This document shows positions 30,376 through 41,521 of a stretch of DNA of 64,000 nt, piece by piece (position 1 is the first letter of the stretch; every line of letters starts with the position of its first letter). Source of the DNA: Neorhizobium sp. NCHU2750 (lineage in GTDB: Bacteria; Pseudomonadota; Alphaproteobacteria; Rhizobiales; Rhizobiaceae); NCBI RefSeq assembly GCF_003597675.1, contig NZ_CP030827.1, forward strand, positions 3,407,501 through 3,471,500, in the 5' to 3' direction. The translations under genes and the position numbers were made by a program. The notes beneath the pieces were generated by a model, which did not search any database, was not told where the DNA came from, and saw nothing but the letters and a program-made list of their open reading frames with translations.

Positions 30376-31293
30376 TTACTGCTTCGGCGCTTCGGCAGGC
30401 GCCGCAGCGGCACCGGCCGCCGCCGGATCGGCCGCATCACCGGCACCGTCCTGCATCTTGCTCACCTCGTCATAACCCTTCTTCAGGGCTTCGTCGGTGA
30501 TGTCGATCTTCTGCTCGGCCTTGGCCTTGTCGAGAATGGCGACATACTTGTCGCGCATGACGAGCTGCTTGACCTGGTCCTTGACCTGGTCGAATGCCGG
30601 CGGGGCGGCATCGCGCTTATCTTCGACCTTGATCACGTGGAAGCCGAACTGGGTCTTGACCGGGGTCTTGGTGTACTGGCCCTTGTCGAGAGCGAATGCC
30701 GCCTGCTCGAATTCGGGAACCATGCGGCCGGGACCGAACCAACCCAGTTCGCCGCCGTCATCCTTGTTGCTGTCCTGCGAGTTTTCCTTGGCCAGCTTGG
30801 CGAAATCCTCGCCCTTGTCGAGCTTGGCAATGATCGCCTTGGCTTCGTCCTCGGTCTTCACCAGAATGTGGGCAGCCTTGATTTCCTGCTGCTTCGGCAT
30901 CGCTGCGATTTCCTTGTCGTAGCGCGCCTTGACTTCAGCATCGGTCGTTGCGTCGACGACATGTTCGCGGAAATAGGCATTGTGCAGCTCGCGATCGCCG
31001 ATATAGGCCATGCGCTTCTTGAACGCGTCGGTCTTGTCGATGCCTTCAGCGAGCGCGCCGCTGGCGAGAAGCTTGACGTCGATGGCGCCGGAAAGCGCTG
31101 CGACCTGCTTCTGGTCTTCCGGCAGCTGTGCGAGCTGCGGGTCAAGGTTCTGGATCGCCAGGTCGAGTTCCGACTGGTGGATTTCCAGCTTGCCGACCTT
31201 GGCAACGACCTTGTCTTCCTGAGCAAAGGCCGGAACCTGGAACGAGATCGCAGCGGCAATCGCCGCCGTTACGAGAAGTTTGTGACGCAACAT
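30376..31293 (-). CDS. periplasmic parvulin-type peptidylprolyl isomerase (SurA/PrsA-like)
   Basis: Exported folding helper of 305 residues. The signal peptide [20 protein letters not shown] ends at AFA-QE. A SurA-like N-terminal helical domain ([20 protein letters not shown]) is followed by a parvulin domain at ~135-230 with [34 protein letters not shown] and [13 protein letters not shown]. The C-terminus is helical and ends in an Ala/Pro-rich tail. Such proteins assist outer-membrane and secreted proteins. It is divergent from secA, which fits a shared export theme. Confidence 0.92.
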   Translation of the reverse strand: MLRHKLLVTAAIAAAISFQVPAFAQEDKVVAKVGKLEIHQSELDLAIQNLDPQLAQLPEDQKQVAALSGAIDVKLLASGALAEGIDKTDAFKKRMAYIGDRELHNAYFREHVVDATTDAEVKARYDKEIAAMPKQQEIKAAHILVKTEDEAKAIIAKLDKGEDFAKLAKENSQDSNKDDGGELGWFGPGRMVPEFEQAAFALDKGQYTKTPVKTQFGFHVIKVEDKRDAAPPAFDQVKDQVKQLVMRDKYVAILDKAKAEQKIDITDEALKKGYDEVSKMQDGAGDAADPAAAGAAAAPAEAPKQ

Positions 31294-31540
31294 CAAGTTA
31301 CCTTTCGCATGGGTGGCCGGTCTCTGGGCTCGGATCCGGTCTCGAATCCTTCACAAACACCGGAATGTGGCCATTCTGTATCGGCCGCAACCGTTGACAT
31401 AATTCGGACCCCCTCTTATCTGTCACGCAACTTGGCGTCCAGAAGAGTTTCCGGGCGCAGCGGGTCAATTTGCCGGCACCGGAACGGGTAATCGTCCGGC
31501 CAGCAATCCCATGGTACTGAGATCAGAAAGGACCATTCGC

Positions 31541-34252
<2,712 letters not shown>

Positions 34253-34274
34253 ACCTGACAGTCAAAGCCATTTG

Positions 34275-34300
34275 AAACGCCGCCCACCGGGCGGCGTTTT
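34275..34300 (+). terminator. rho-independent terminator of secA
   Basis: An 11-bp perfect stem AAACGCCGCCC / GGGCGGCGTTT with loop ACC, followed by a further T, 22 bases past the secA stop. Confidence 0.85.
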
Positions 34301-34416
34301 CATGTGCGGCCCCTCTTCATCCACAAGCAACCTCAAATCCACCAACCGTTTCTTAACCGCGACCTGTCAGGTTTTGCAGCAGTGTTGTGCGGCATAACGA
34401 GTGTCACGTGCCTTTG

Positions 34417-35838
34417 ATGGCGGTCATCGAAACAGCGGGAAAATTGCTTCCGCCGGGTCTGCGCGCCCGGTTTGCGCCGCTGATTGCCTCAGTGACCGAC
34501 AAGGCCGGCACGCTGATGACCGACCGCAGCGATGTCGCGCGGGCGCAGCGCCAGGCCTTGACCGCCTTCGTCATCCGCATCGCCAGCGCCGCCATCGCCT
34601 TTCTCTCCCAGATCGTGCTGGCCCGCATCATGGGCGAATTCGAATACGGCCTCTATGCCTTCGTCTGGGTGATCGTCATCCTCACCGGCAATCTCTCCTG
34701 CCTCGGCTTTCACACCTCGATCATCCGCTTCTACCACCAGCATGTCGCCGCCGGTGACGCTGCTGCGGCACGCGGGCTGAACGTCGCCGCCTGCCTGGTG
34801 GCGCTCGTCGTGGCATCCGTCGTCGGCGCCCTCGGCTTCGCCTTTCTGGGCGTGTTCGGCGAAAGCCTCGCCGCCTATTACATCCTGCCGGTCGGCATCG
34901 CGCTGTTCATCATCCCGATGATCGCGCTCGGCGACATACTCGATGGCCTGGCCCGCTCGCGCGACTGGCCCGTCTCGGCCCTCGCCCCGACCTTCATCGC
35001 AAGACCGATCCTGATCCTCGCCTTCATGGCGATTGCCGCCCTTTCAGGCGCCCCGCGCGATGCCACGACGGCGATGGGTGCTGCCCTTGCCGCCACCTAT
35101 CTGACGACGCTCGCCCATCTTCTCCAGCTCGTCCTGCGCCTGAGGAAAACCGCTGAGAAAGGCCCGCGCCGCTATCTCCTCGCCCCCTGGCTGAAATACT
35201 CGCTGCCGCTCTTTCTCGTCGACGGCATCGGCTTTCTCTTGACCAATGCCGATGTCGTGGTCGTCGGCCTCTATCTGCCTCCCGACCAGGTGGGCGTCTA
35301 TTTCGCCGCCGCCAAGACGATCGTGCTCGTCCAGTTCGTCTATTTCTCGATCAAGGCGGCCGCAGCGCCCCGCTTTTCCGCCATCGTGGCCAAGAAGGAC
35401 ATCCCGGCCCTGGCAGCCTTTGCCGCCCAGGCGACCCGCTGGACCTTCTGGCCGTCGCTCGCCGTCGGGCTCACCGCACTTGCCGCCGGCGAGCTGCTCC
35501 TGTCGCTGTTCGGCCCGGCCTTTACCGATGGATACTGGCTGATGGCGATCCTGTTTGCCGGCATCCTGACGAAATCCTCGATCGGCCCCGCCGAAATCCT
35601 TCTCAGCATCGCCGGCCATCAGAACCTTTGCGTCGCGGTCTATGCCGTGACCCTGTCGGCAGCGATCGCGCTCTACGTGATTTTGATCCCGCTCTTCGGG
35701 GTTACCGGTGCAGCAATCGCTGCATCGGGTGCGATCATGATCGAAACCCTCTTGCTTCACATCGCCGTTCGCCGCAGGCTGGGAATCACACTCTTTGCCT
35801 TCGCAAGGCAAAGCCCGGCAGTATCCGCAGGGTATTGA
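34417..35838 (+). CDS. polysaccharide/lipid flippase-like membrane protein (MOP superfamily)
   Basis: A 473-residue protein with about 12-14 predicted membrane helices, starting around FVIRIASAAIAFLSQIVLARIMG. The segment LARIMGEFEYGLYAFVWVIVIL is the typical first-loop pattern of Wzx-type O-unit and exopolysaccharide translocases, as is LTNADVVVVGLYLPPDQVGVYFAA in the middle. It likely flips a lipid-linked sugar across the inner membrane. I chose ATG 34417; GTGs at 34387 and 34408 and a TTG at 34414 are alternatives. Its stop overlaps the next gene's start (TGATG), so the two are translated together. Confidence 0.85.
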   Translation: MAVIETAGKLLPPGLRARFAPLIASVTDKAGTLMTDRSDVARAQRQALTAFVIRIASAAIAFLSQIVLARIMGEFEYGLYAFVWVIVILTGNLSCLGFHTSIIRFYHQHVAAGDAAAARGLNVAACLVALVVASVVGALGFAFLGVFGESLAAYYILPVGIALFIIPMIALGDILDGLARSRDWPVSALAPTFIARPILILAFMAIAALSGAPRDATTAMGAALAATYLTTLAHLLQLVLRLRKTAEKGPRRYLLAPWLKYSLPLFLVDGIGFLLTNADVVVVGLYLPPDQVGVYFAAAKTIVLVQFVYFSIKAAAAPRFSAIVAKKDIPALAAFAAQATRWTFWPSLAVGLTALAAGELLLSLFGPAFTDGYWLMAILFAGILTKSSIGPAEILLSIAGHQNLCVAVYAVTLSAAIALYVILIPLFGVTGAAIAASGAIMIETLLLHIAVRRRLGITLFAFARQSPAVSAGY

Positions 35839-37133
35839 TGACGATGCAGATCCCTCCCTTCAACGGCGAGATCGAGAAGACCGGCGCACCGGACGGCAGC
35901 GCCGCGCCCGACCAGCAGGACCAGGACCGGCCGTCGCTGCCGGAGGCGGACCTGCGCCTTGCCGTCGGCAAGCCGGGGCGCGAGCTTTCGCTCTATCCCG
36001 CAACGCTGGGCTACGACCTGCAGGAAGAGCTGGAATTTCTCTCCAACCGGGCGATGGAGCCGAATATCTTCTTCTCCGCCCGCCTGCTGGCACCCGCCAT
36101 GCCGCGGGTGGAGGACAAGCAGGTGCGCTTCGCCCTGATCCGCGACGACAATGGCGCGCGCTCGCGCCTTCGCCTGCTGATGCCGTTCACCGTCGAGCGG
36201 CCGGGCTTTTCCGTCGGTGCATCGATCATCCGCACCTGGGCCAATCCCTTCGGCCCGCTCGGCACCCCGCTCGTCGATGCCGAGGATGCCGCCGAGACGA
36301 TCGACAACCTGTTCGAAGTGCTTGCCAACCCGCAGACCAAGCTGCCATCGGTCCTCGTCCTGCCCGATATAAGGGTCAACGGCCGCTTCGCTCAGCTCGC
36401 CAAGGCGGTCGCCATCGCCCAGGACCTCGCCGTCGCCACCACCGACACCTTCCGCCGCCCGATGCTGGAAAGCTATCTCGACGGCGATGCCTACCTCAAA
36501 CAGGCACTCTCCTCCCATCACGTGCGCGAAATGCGCCGCCAGTGGCGCAGGCTCGCAACCCTAGGCGACCTCTCCTACAACGTCGCCCGCCAGCCGGAAG
36601 AGGTGCGCCTGCGCATGGAGGAATTCCTCGCGCTTGAGGCCAGGGGCTGGAAGGGCAAGAAACGCTCGGCGCTGATCAACGACCGCTACCGCGCAGCCTT
36701 CGCCCGTGAGGCGATCACCAATCTCGCCGAGGCGGATGCCGTGCGCATCCACACGATCGATCTTGATGGCCGCGCGATCGCCTCGCTCATCGTCTTCCTG
36801 ATGGCCGGCGAGGCCTATACCTGGAAGACCGCCTATGACGAGACCCTCGGCCAGTATTCGCCCGGCAAGCTTTTGATGATGAAGCTGACCGACTGGCATC
36901 TCGACGACGCCAACATCCTGCGCACCGACAGTTGCGCCATACCAGACCACCCGATCATGAGCCGCTTCTGGGAAGAGCGCGAAGAGATGGGCACGCTCGT
37001 CATCGGGCTCAGACGCAACAGCGACCGCGACGTGCGCCAGGTCGCAGCCCAGCTGCATCTCTACCGCAACACCCGCAACCTCGCCCGCATCCTGCGCGAA
37101 AAGATCATGCACCTCGCCGGCCGCGATGGCTGA
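35838..37133 (+). CDS. GNAT family acetyltransferase, FemAB/BioF2-like
   Basis: A 431-residue protein with the acetyltransferase-6 (BioF2-like) domain in its C-terminal half: KRSALINDRYRAAFAREAI, LIVFLMAGEAYTWKTAYDE and LGQYSPGKLLMMKLTDWHL. This group often modifies sugars or lipid carriers in cellulose or polysaccharide synthesis. It is coupled to the flippase-like gene upstream, so a joint role in making or exporting a surface polysaccharide is a fair inference. The start at 35838 shares one base with the upstream stop. Confidence 0.8.
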   Translation: MTMQIPPFNGEIEKTGAPDGSAAPDQQDQDRPSLPEADLRLAVGKPGRELSLYPATLGYDLQEELEFLSNRAMEPNIFFSARLLAPAMPRVEDKQVRFALIRDDNGARSRLRLLMPFTVERPGFSVGASIIRTWANPFGPLGTPLVDAEDAAETIDNLFEVLANPQTKLPSVLVLPDIRVNGRFAQLAKAVAIAQDLAVATTDTFRRPMLESYLDGDAYLKQALSSHHVREMRRQWRRLATLGDLSYNVARQPEEVRLRMEEFLALEARGWKGKKRSALINDRYRAAFAREAITNLAEADAVRIHTIDLDGRAIASLIVFLMAGEAYTWKTAYDETLGQYSPGKLLMMKLTDWHLDDANILRTDSCAIPDHPIMSRFWEEREEMGTLVIGLRRNSDRDVRQVAAQLHLYRNTRNLARILREKIMHLAGRDG

Positions 37134-37146
37134 GACATACGACAGG

Positions 37147-37237
37147 CCCTGAGCCCTGAGCCCTGAGCCCTGAGCCCTGAGCCCTGAGCCCTGAGCCCTG
37201 AGCCCTGAGCCCTGAGCCCTGAGCCCTGAGCCCTGAG
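37147..37237. repeat. 13 tandem copies of the heptamer CCCTGAG
   Basis: Thirteen perfect, uninterrupted CCCTGAG units (91 bases) lie between the BioF2-like gene and tRNA-Leu. On the minus strand they could encode a repeated AQGSGLR heptapeptide in an open frame, but that frame is an antisense shadow. Perfect long short-unit arrays are prone to slipped-strand change, so the copy number should vary between strains. Confidence 0.95.
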
Positions 37238-37387
37238 CCGTCATGTTAGACCGCCGGCCCGGCTCGCAACCCCATTTGCGGGCCTCTCCGGCACCCCGCC
37301 GACAAAATGAAATGGCCCCGCCGATATTTGCCCGCCTGCGCCTTGCACGACCGGCCGCGACCATGTTAGAGCCCCTCTGCCTGCCGT

Positions 37388-37472
37388 GCCCCGTTGGCGG
37401 AATTGGTAGACGCGCCTGACTCAAAATCAGGTTCCGAGAGGAGTGCTGGTTCGATTCCGGCACGGGGCACCA
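37388..37472 (+). tRNA. tRNA-Leu (CAA)
   Basis: 85 bases including an encoded CCA. The acceptor stem GCCCCGT pairs with ACGGGGC, with discriminator A. D-arm region GCGGAATTGGTAGACGC. The anticodon stem CCTGA/TCAGG encloses the loop CTCAAAA with anticodon CAA at 37422-37424, reading UUG. A long variable arm as in class II tRNAs precedes the T-arm GCTGGTTCGATTCCGGC. The 3' end is the attachment site of an integrated element: the last 16 bases plus one are repeated at 54006-54022. Confidence 0.96.
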
Positions 37473-37473
37473 C
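37457..37473 (+). repeat. attL, 17-bp core at the tRNA-Leu 3' end
   Basis: CCGGCACGGGGCACCAC forms the 3' half of the T-stem, the acceptor strand and the CCA of tRNA-Leu. The identical 17 bases occur at 54006-54022. Such duplication of a tRNA 3' end marks integration by a tyrosine recombinase, which here begins 90 bases downstream. Confidence 0.9.
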
Positions 37474-37530
37474 CACATCCTGAAATTACTCAGGAAAATC
37501 AATGATTTCAGCGCCTTAAGCCTTTCCCTT

Positions 37531-37559
37531 GGTACATATTTTGGTACAGGGAAGGTACA
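37531..37559 (+). repeat. three GGTACA arm-type repeats near attL
   Basis: GGTACA occurs at 37531-37536, 37543-37548 and 37554-37559, between attL and the integrase start. The same hexamer in the same orientation appears twice inside the other end (53895-53900 and 53917-53922), both within a TTTTGGTACA or TTTCGGTACA context. Spacing and location fit integrase arm-binding sites. Confidence 0.6.
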
Positions 37560-37562
37560 TTC

Positions 37563-38978
37563 GTGGGTCTTATGCTCCCTTACACACAACCACTTCCGGG
37601 TGGGGCTTGGCGTTATCGCCGTCCCGTTCCTGATCGCCTCAAGCCAATCATCGGGAAAAACAATCTCATAAAGACGCTTGGTAAGACGCATCAGGCAGCG
37701 CTAGTAGCTTATCCGAAGGTTCATGCCGAATTTGAACGAACCTTGCGCAAAGCCGAGGAAATTCTGAGCGCAGAGACTGAGCCTAAGGACTTGCCGATCC
37801 TGACGAAACTTGAGCTTTACCTTGAAGGCATTGCCAGAGTTCGCCGCATGGGGTTCGATCCTTATGATGCAACGGTCGATCCGTCCGATCCTGAAAGTAT
37901 GGCACAGGACAATGCCCGGACAGCTGTCGCAGACATGATCCTTGACGAATATCCCACTGACCCAACGACGGGTGATCCCAGCGATGTGAGCAAGATGGAT
38001 GCCTTTGTCGTGAGGGCATTGAACAGCGGCGCTCCAACCACCCCCGAGCCAACATTGGAAGATGCTAAGAAGCTCTACATCGCGGAACGCATCACAGGCA
38101 CAGAAATAGACATCAAGAAAAAAATCCAGCGCCTTGATCGGGTCACAGGCTACATCGAGGCCGCTTTGGGCCGTCCACCAACAGTTCCAAAGTTCAGCCG
38201 TTCCGACGCCAAACTGGTCCGCGATCACATGCTTTCGACCAACCTCAAGCCCTCTTCCGTCAAACGTGATCTGAACGTCGTCAAAGCTATGTTCAACCAT
38301 ATCATCACTGAGATGCAGTTGGCGGGATGTATGAACCCGTTCGCAAAGCTTCCGATTGCTGGCTTAAATGAAGACCCAGAGGATGAACTCCGAGACCCCC
38401 TGCCCGACGACATCCTGCTGTCCGTGCGACGGTTGATCCTCAACAGCGCCAATGACGACCTGCAATCAATTTGGCGTCTGCTTGAGGGTACAGGATGCCG
38501 TTTGGCGGAAATCACCGGCTTACGCCGAGAGGATTTGGTGCTTGAAAGCGACTACCCTCACATCGTCGTCACATGGCACGAAGGACGGCGCATCAAAAAC
38601 AACGCTTCTAAACGTGAGGTGCCATTGGTGGGTGATGCCTTGGAAGCCGCAAAGGAAGCATTGACGGCGGCGAAGGACGGAACGCTGCTCTTTGCTCGAT
38701 ACGGTAAGGAGAGCGGCCCAACCAATGCATCTGCTGCGCTGATGAAATATGTCCGTCGGGTGACGGAAGACCCTGCACATGCCGTCCATTCGCTGCGCCA
38801 CAACATGAAGGACCGCCTCATACTTGCGGAAGCCACGGAGATGGACCAAAACCTTATCCTTGGACACTCTGTCGGAGGTGTTGGCAACCGAACTTATGGA
38901 AGCCCGAGAGCAAAGCTTAAGGCGATCACACGCGCTATGCTACGGGCATTTGCCGAGGGTGAGACCATGGCGGCATAA
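37563..38978 (+). CDS. tyrosine-type site-specific integrase
   Basis: A 471-residue integrase that should insert and excise the island at tRNA-Leu. The N-terminal LPYTQPLPGGAWRYRRPVPD matches the arm-binding region of phage-like integrases, and a core-binding domain spans ~155-265. The catalytic domain follows with Arg in LLEGTGCRLAEITGLRREDL, HxxR in AHAVHSLRHNMKDRL and the GH...Y end in LILGHSVGGVGNRTYG. All key residues are present, so it looks active. The start is the GTG at 37563; an ATG at 37572 is an alternative. It reads away from the tRNA. Confidence 0.93.
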   Translation: MGLMLPYTQPLPGGAWRYRRPVPDRLKPIIGKNNLIKTLGKTHQAALVAYPKVHAEFERTLRKAEEILSAETEPKDLPILTKLELYLEGIARVRRMGFDPYDATVDPSDPESMAQDNARTAVADMILDEYPTDPTTGDPSDVSKMDAFVVRALNSGAPTTPEPTLEDAKKLYIAERITGTEIDIKKKIQRLDRVTGYIEAALGRPPTVPKFSRSDAKLVRDHMLSTNLKPSSVKRDLNVVKAMFNHIITEMQLAGCMNPFAKLPIAGLNEDPEDELRDPLPDDILLSVRRLILNSANDDLQSIWRLLEGTGCRLAEITGLRREDLVLESDYPHIVVTWHEGRRIKNNASKREVPLVGDALEAAKEALTAAKDGTLLFARYGKESGPTNASAALMKYVRRVTEDPAHAVHSLRHNMKDRLILAEATEMDQNLILGHSVGGVGNRTYGSPRAKLKAITRAMLRAFAEGETMAA

Positions 38979-38988
38979 CCAGCGAGAC

Positions 38989-39084
38989 ACCTTTGGCGTT
39001 TACTCGGGCGGACCATTGCTTGAACAGGCGAGGCGCTGCGTTGAGGCGGTGAAGTTGCCGAAGTTAGAACCAGAGCAATCATAG
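38989..39084 (+). pseudogene. possible tail of a second integrase
   Basis: In the +1 frame directly after the integrase stop, about 31 codons read TFGVYSGGPLLEQARRCVEAV and end in EPEQS. This resembles the extreme C-terminus of phage-type tyrosine integrases, where the catalytic Tyr is followed by a P-L-x-x-A-x-x-x-V-E helix. It has no start of its own. It could be the remnant of an earlier integrase replaced by the present one, or a chance frame; the match is short. Confidence 0.3.
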
Positions 39085-39588
39085 CGGTGGTGCATCCCAG
39101 CCTCTGTCTCGCTGGCTTCTAAAGCTCCTGAGCGGGGCTTGAGGTGCGCCGTTTAGTTGAAGCTGTTCTTGCTGAGCAACAACGCCCTCGTACTGCCGAA
39201 GGATTGCTTCTGCATGGGGAACGAACGCTGAGGCTGTGACCCGCCACTGGTAAGTCATTCGCACGGCCTTATCCCAATCCACCCAGCGCCCGGAGTTCTC
39301 AATCGAAGCCTTGTTGTTCTCTGCCATGTCATAGATCTGCTGGCACTGGGACCGCATCGTTGAGAGCGTGTCGGTGCAGCTCTGGTAGATTTGAGGTTCA
39401 CCGGGGTAGAGGGCTTGGAGACGGCGCATCAAGCTTGCCGTTCCTTGGTCCAACAAAGTTATTGCCCTGATGCATTCCCCGGCCACCTCGGCATTCAGGC
39501 GGAAGGCTTCCATCTTTCTGTCTGCCTTCTTGGCTGCATCTTCTCTGCCCCATCCAATCGCTGCGAGTATGATCGAAAGGAAATCCAT
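39079..39588 (-). CDS. hypothetical protein, 169 aa
   Basis: Starts MDFLSIILAAIGWGREDAAK: a short hydrophobic N-terminal stretch that may be a weak membrane anchor or signal, followed by a long helical region with coiled-coil character (AGECIRAITLLDQGTASLMRRL, CTDTLSTMRSQCQQIYDM) and a Gln/Pro-rich end. No family recognised. It is divergent from the HEPN-like gene, with a 100-base gap, and ends against the integrase. Confidence 0.55.
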   Translation of the reverse strand: MDFLSIILAAIGWGREDAAKKADRKMEAFRLNAEVAGECIRAITLLDQGTASLMRRLQALYPGEPQIYQSCTDTLSTMRSQCQQIYDMAENNKASIENSGRWVDWDKAVRMTYQWRVTASAFVPHAEAILRQYEGVVAQQEQLQLNGAPQAPLRSFRSQRDRGWDAPPL

Positions 39589-39689
39589 AGCGCCCACCAA
39601 AGCCGAACTATCGCTAGATTGCGCGATTGTAAGTGGCGGTCAATGGTCGCTATGGTTGATTTTGAGCGGTGCGGATCAGGACAATCACG

Positions 39690-40277
39690 ATGAATGAAAC
39701 GGTCGACGATTATGAGGTGAGCCCAGAGTTTGCACAGCTACTTAGACGAGCGGAGCAGATGCTCTCGAAGATGGGGCTAGACCTAAAGTTCGTCTACGAT
39801 TTATCAGACGGCGAAGACTGGGGTTTCATACTCAAGTGTCTGAGCATCTTGGAGGCAGCTATGGGGGAGGTAATTCTCGACCGTTGCTTCAACAACAAAT
39901 ACGCTCTTCCCAGAGACGAGAACGAATTGTCAAAGATCGTTGCAAAGATGAGCTTAGAGGGCGGGACAGGCAAGCTTGCGTTCTTGAGGGCATTCTCGCT
40001 TCTCTCGAAAGAGACGGTAACATTCGTTCGAACTCTCAACTCAGTGCGAAATCGCTATGCCCACGATATACGCCTCAATACCATGAGGCTGGAAGAGGTT
40101 GTCGACGGTGATACTATTCGTTCACTGGTTAGAGTTCGTGGCATCTATGATGCTACAACTACGCCCCAACAGCTTAGGTTCTTCATTTCGTTCGGGGTCC
40201 TCAGTGTGCTTTGGGAATTGCATTTCCGCGCGGAGCCAAAGCCAACGATCCTCACTGGCGGCTTATCTACTATGTGA
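39690..40277 (+). CDS. HEPN-like protein with RNxxAH motif
   Basis: A 195-residue all-helical protein. In the middle it carries SVRNRYAHDIRLN, which fits the Rx4-6H RNase motif of HEPN domains, preceded by LSILEAAMGEVILDRCFN, a typical HEPN first-helix region. HEPN proteins are RNases of toxin-antitoxin and anti-phage systems or inactive scaffolds. No nucleotidyltransferase (MNT) antitoxin lies beside it. I chose ATG 39690; the frame is open seven codons further. Function is inferred from the motif only. Confidence 0.6.
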   Translation: MNETVDDYEVSPEFAQLLRRAEQMLSKMGLDLKFVYDLSDGEDWGFILKCLSILEAAMGEVILDRCFNNKYALPRDENELSKIVAKMSLEGGTGKLAFLRAFSLLSKETVTFVRTLNSVRNRYAHDIRLNTMRLEEVVDGDTIRSLVRVRGIYDATTTPQQLRFFISFGVLSVLWELHFRAEPKPTILTGGLSTM

Positions 40278-40387
40278 CAGGGAATATTTTGGCGGAAATT
40301 TCTGAGCCACCCATCAAATAAGCAGCAACCGCACAATCCCCCGTGCCCCCCTCTCGATCTTATCGCGTGGCTAGATATCAAGTGTGC

Positions 40388-41308
40388 TTAAATCGCCGTA
40401 GCAAGGGGTGCCACCCCCTGTGTACGTTGTGATGAAACGTCCTTTATCGGCAATGGCGTAAGCCGATTATCCCCCTTTGCATGGGACCAGCGATGACACG
40501 TCGGACATAAGACGGCCAGATCGGAGAGAGCGGTTTGGCGCGGACCGGCGCTTATCGGATAGAGATGATGGACATCGAACATTGCGGCATCTTCATCGGT
40601 GAAGTTGCACCCTTCACAAACGATCATTCCACCGTGTTTCCTGCGGTTCTCATCCTTCTTGGCGCGACGTAGTGGCTTGTTTCGCTCGATTTCCAACATC
40701 GCCTTCAATAAGCGTTCGCCTTCGGGTGAGGACGGCTCAATCCCAGGGTAGACCGAGCCTACCTGAACTAATTTTCCACGATCAATAAAACCGGCTGGCG
40801 GCATAATCTCATGGCGGCGTGTAATCTCTCGGTCTTTCAAAGCTTCCCAGAGATTGTCTATTGCCTCTGGGTCTCGACGAACTGTGTCGTAAGCATTCTC
40901 AAGGATACGCCTGTCGGCAAATCCCAAGTCCTCAACCAGACGCGGCTCACCCTCGATAGCGTAAACCTCAGTCAAAATCGTCGCTACAGGCCACTGGCTC
41001 ATGCGCTCCTTGGTTGGGCCATCTGCAATAAAATCGGAAGTCTTTCCATAGACCCCTGTGACCCTCATTACCTCAAGCGCCCGCCCTCGGAAATCATCGG
41101 AGACCTGAGCGCCACCGCCGATACTAACGAGGAATGGCATTTGAAGAGCCTTCTCTGCAGTATTTCTCCCAAGCATAAAGAATTTGCTGGGTTCCTTGTC
41201 TAAATCCCCTCGGGGGCCGAATGCGATCAAGCTGACTATCGATGTTCCATAAACAGCTTTCACGCCCATCAACTCGGACGAGTTCTTAACTAGCTCTTTG
41301 AATTGCAT
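40388..41308 (-). CDS. HNH endonuclease domain protein
   Basis: A 306-residue protein whose C-terminal ~80 residues form an HNH nuclease module. The zinc knuckle pair is IVCEGCNF and LCPTCHRWSHA, and the catalytic region is MFDVHHLYPISAGPRQTALSDL, with the invariant His-His. The N-terminal two thirds have no recognised domain but may determine target choice. HNH proteins of this kind occur as restriction enzymes, homing nucleases or defence effectors. It converges with the HEPN-like gene; no methylase is nearby, so a classical restriction system is unlikely. Confidence 0.82.
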   Translation of the reverse strand: MQFKELVKNSSELMGVKAVYGTSIVSLIAFGPRGDLDKEPSKFFMLGRNTAEKALQMPFLVSIGGGAQVSDDFRGRALEVMRVTGVYGKTSDFIADGPTKERMSQWPVATILTEVYAIEGEPRLVEDLGFADRRILENAYDTVRRDPEAIDNLWEALKDREITRRHEIMPPAGFIDRGKLVQVGSVYPGIEPSSPEGERLLKAMLEIERNKPLRRAKKDENRRKHGGMIVCEGCNFTDEDAAMFDVHHLYPISAGPRQTALSDLAVLCPTCHRWSHAKGDNRLTPLPIKDVSSQRTQGVAPLATAI

Positions 41309-41440
41309 GATAAACTCCGTTCACAATAGGACTAAAGCTCACCTCTTAATTGTCCGTTTCTGCATTGATGCAACTCGCCTTGCCAATTGGAATGCAAGGG
41401 CATGTCCGCGATGGGTGTGCTTATAGCGAACTAGCCGCTA

Positions 41441-41489
41441 TTCGGTTCGATAAAGACCCATTGACAACCCAAATCGAACCGAAGATAAG
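41441..41489 (+). promoter_or_regulatory. promoter of the serine recombinase with flanking 11-bp inverted repeat
   Basis: TTGACA at 41461-41466 and GATAAG at 41484-41489 are spaced by 17 bases, a good sigma-70-like promoter for the recombinase starting at 41522. An exact inverted repeat, TTCGGTTCGAT at 41441-41451 and ATCGAACCGAA at 41473-41483, brackets the -35 box and fills the spacer. A third partial copy (ATCGAAC) lies at 41502-41508. This could be an autoregulatory operator or part of a res-like resolution site. Confidence 0.65.
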
Positions 41490-41521
41490 CGAACCACCTT
41501 AATCGAACTCAGGGGTTCCCG

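Noticed and set aside
36561..37691. Minus-strand 376-codon frame with repeated AQGSGLR heptapeptides
   Set aside because: It lies antisense to the BioF2-like gene, the heptamer array and tRNA-Leu; the repeat peptide comes from CCCTGAG units, and no start site or domain supports it.
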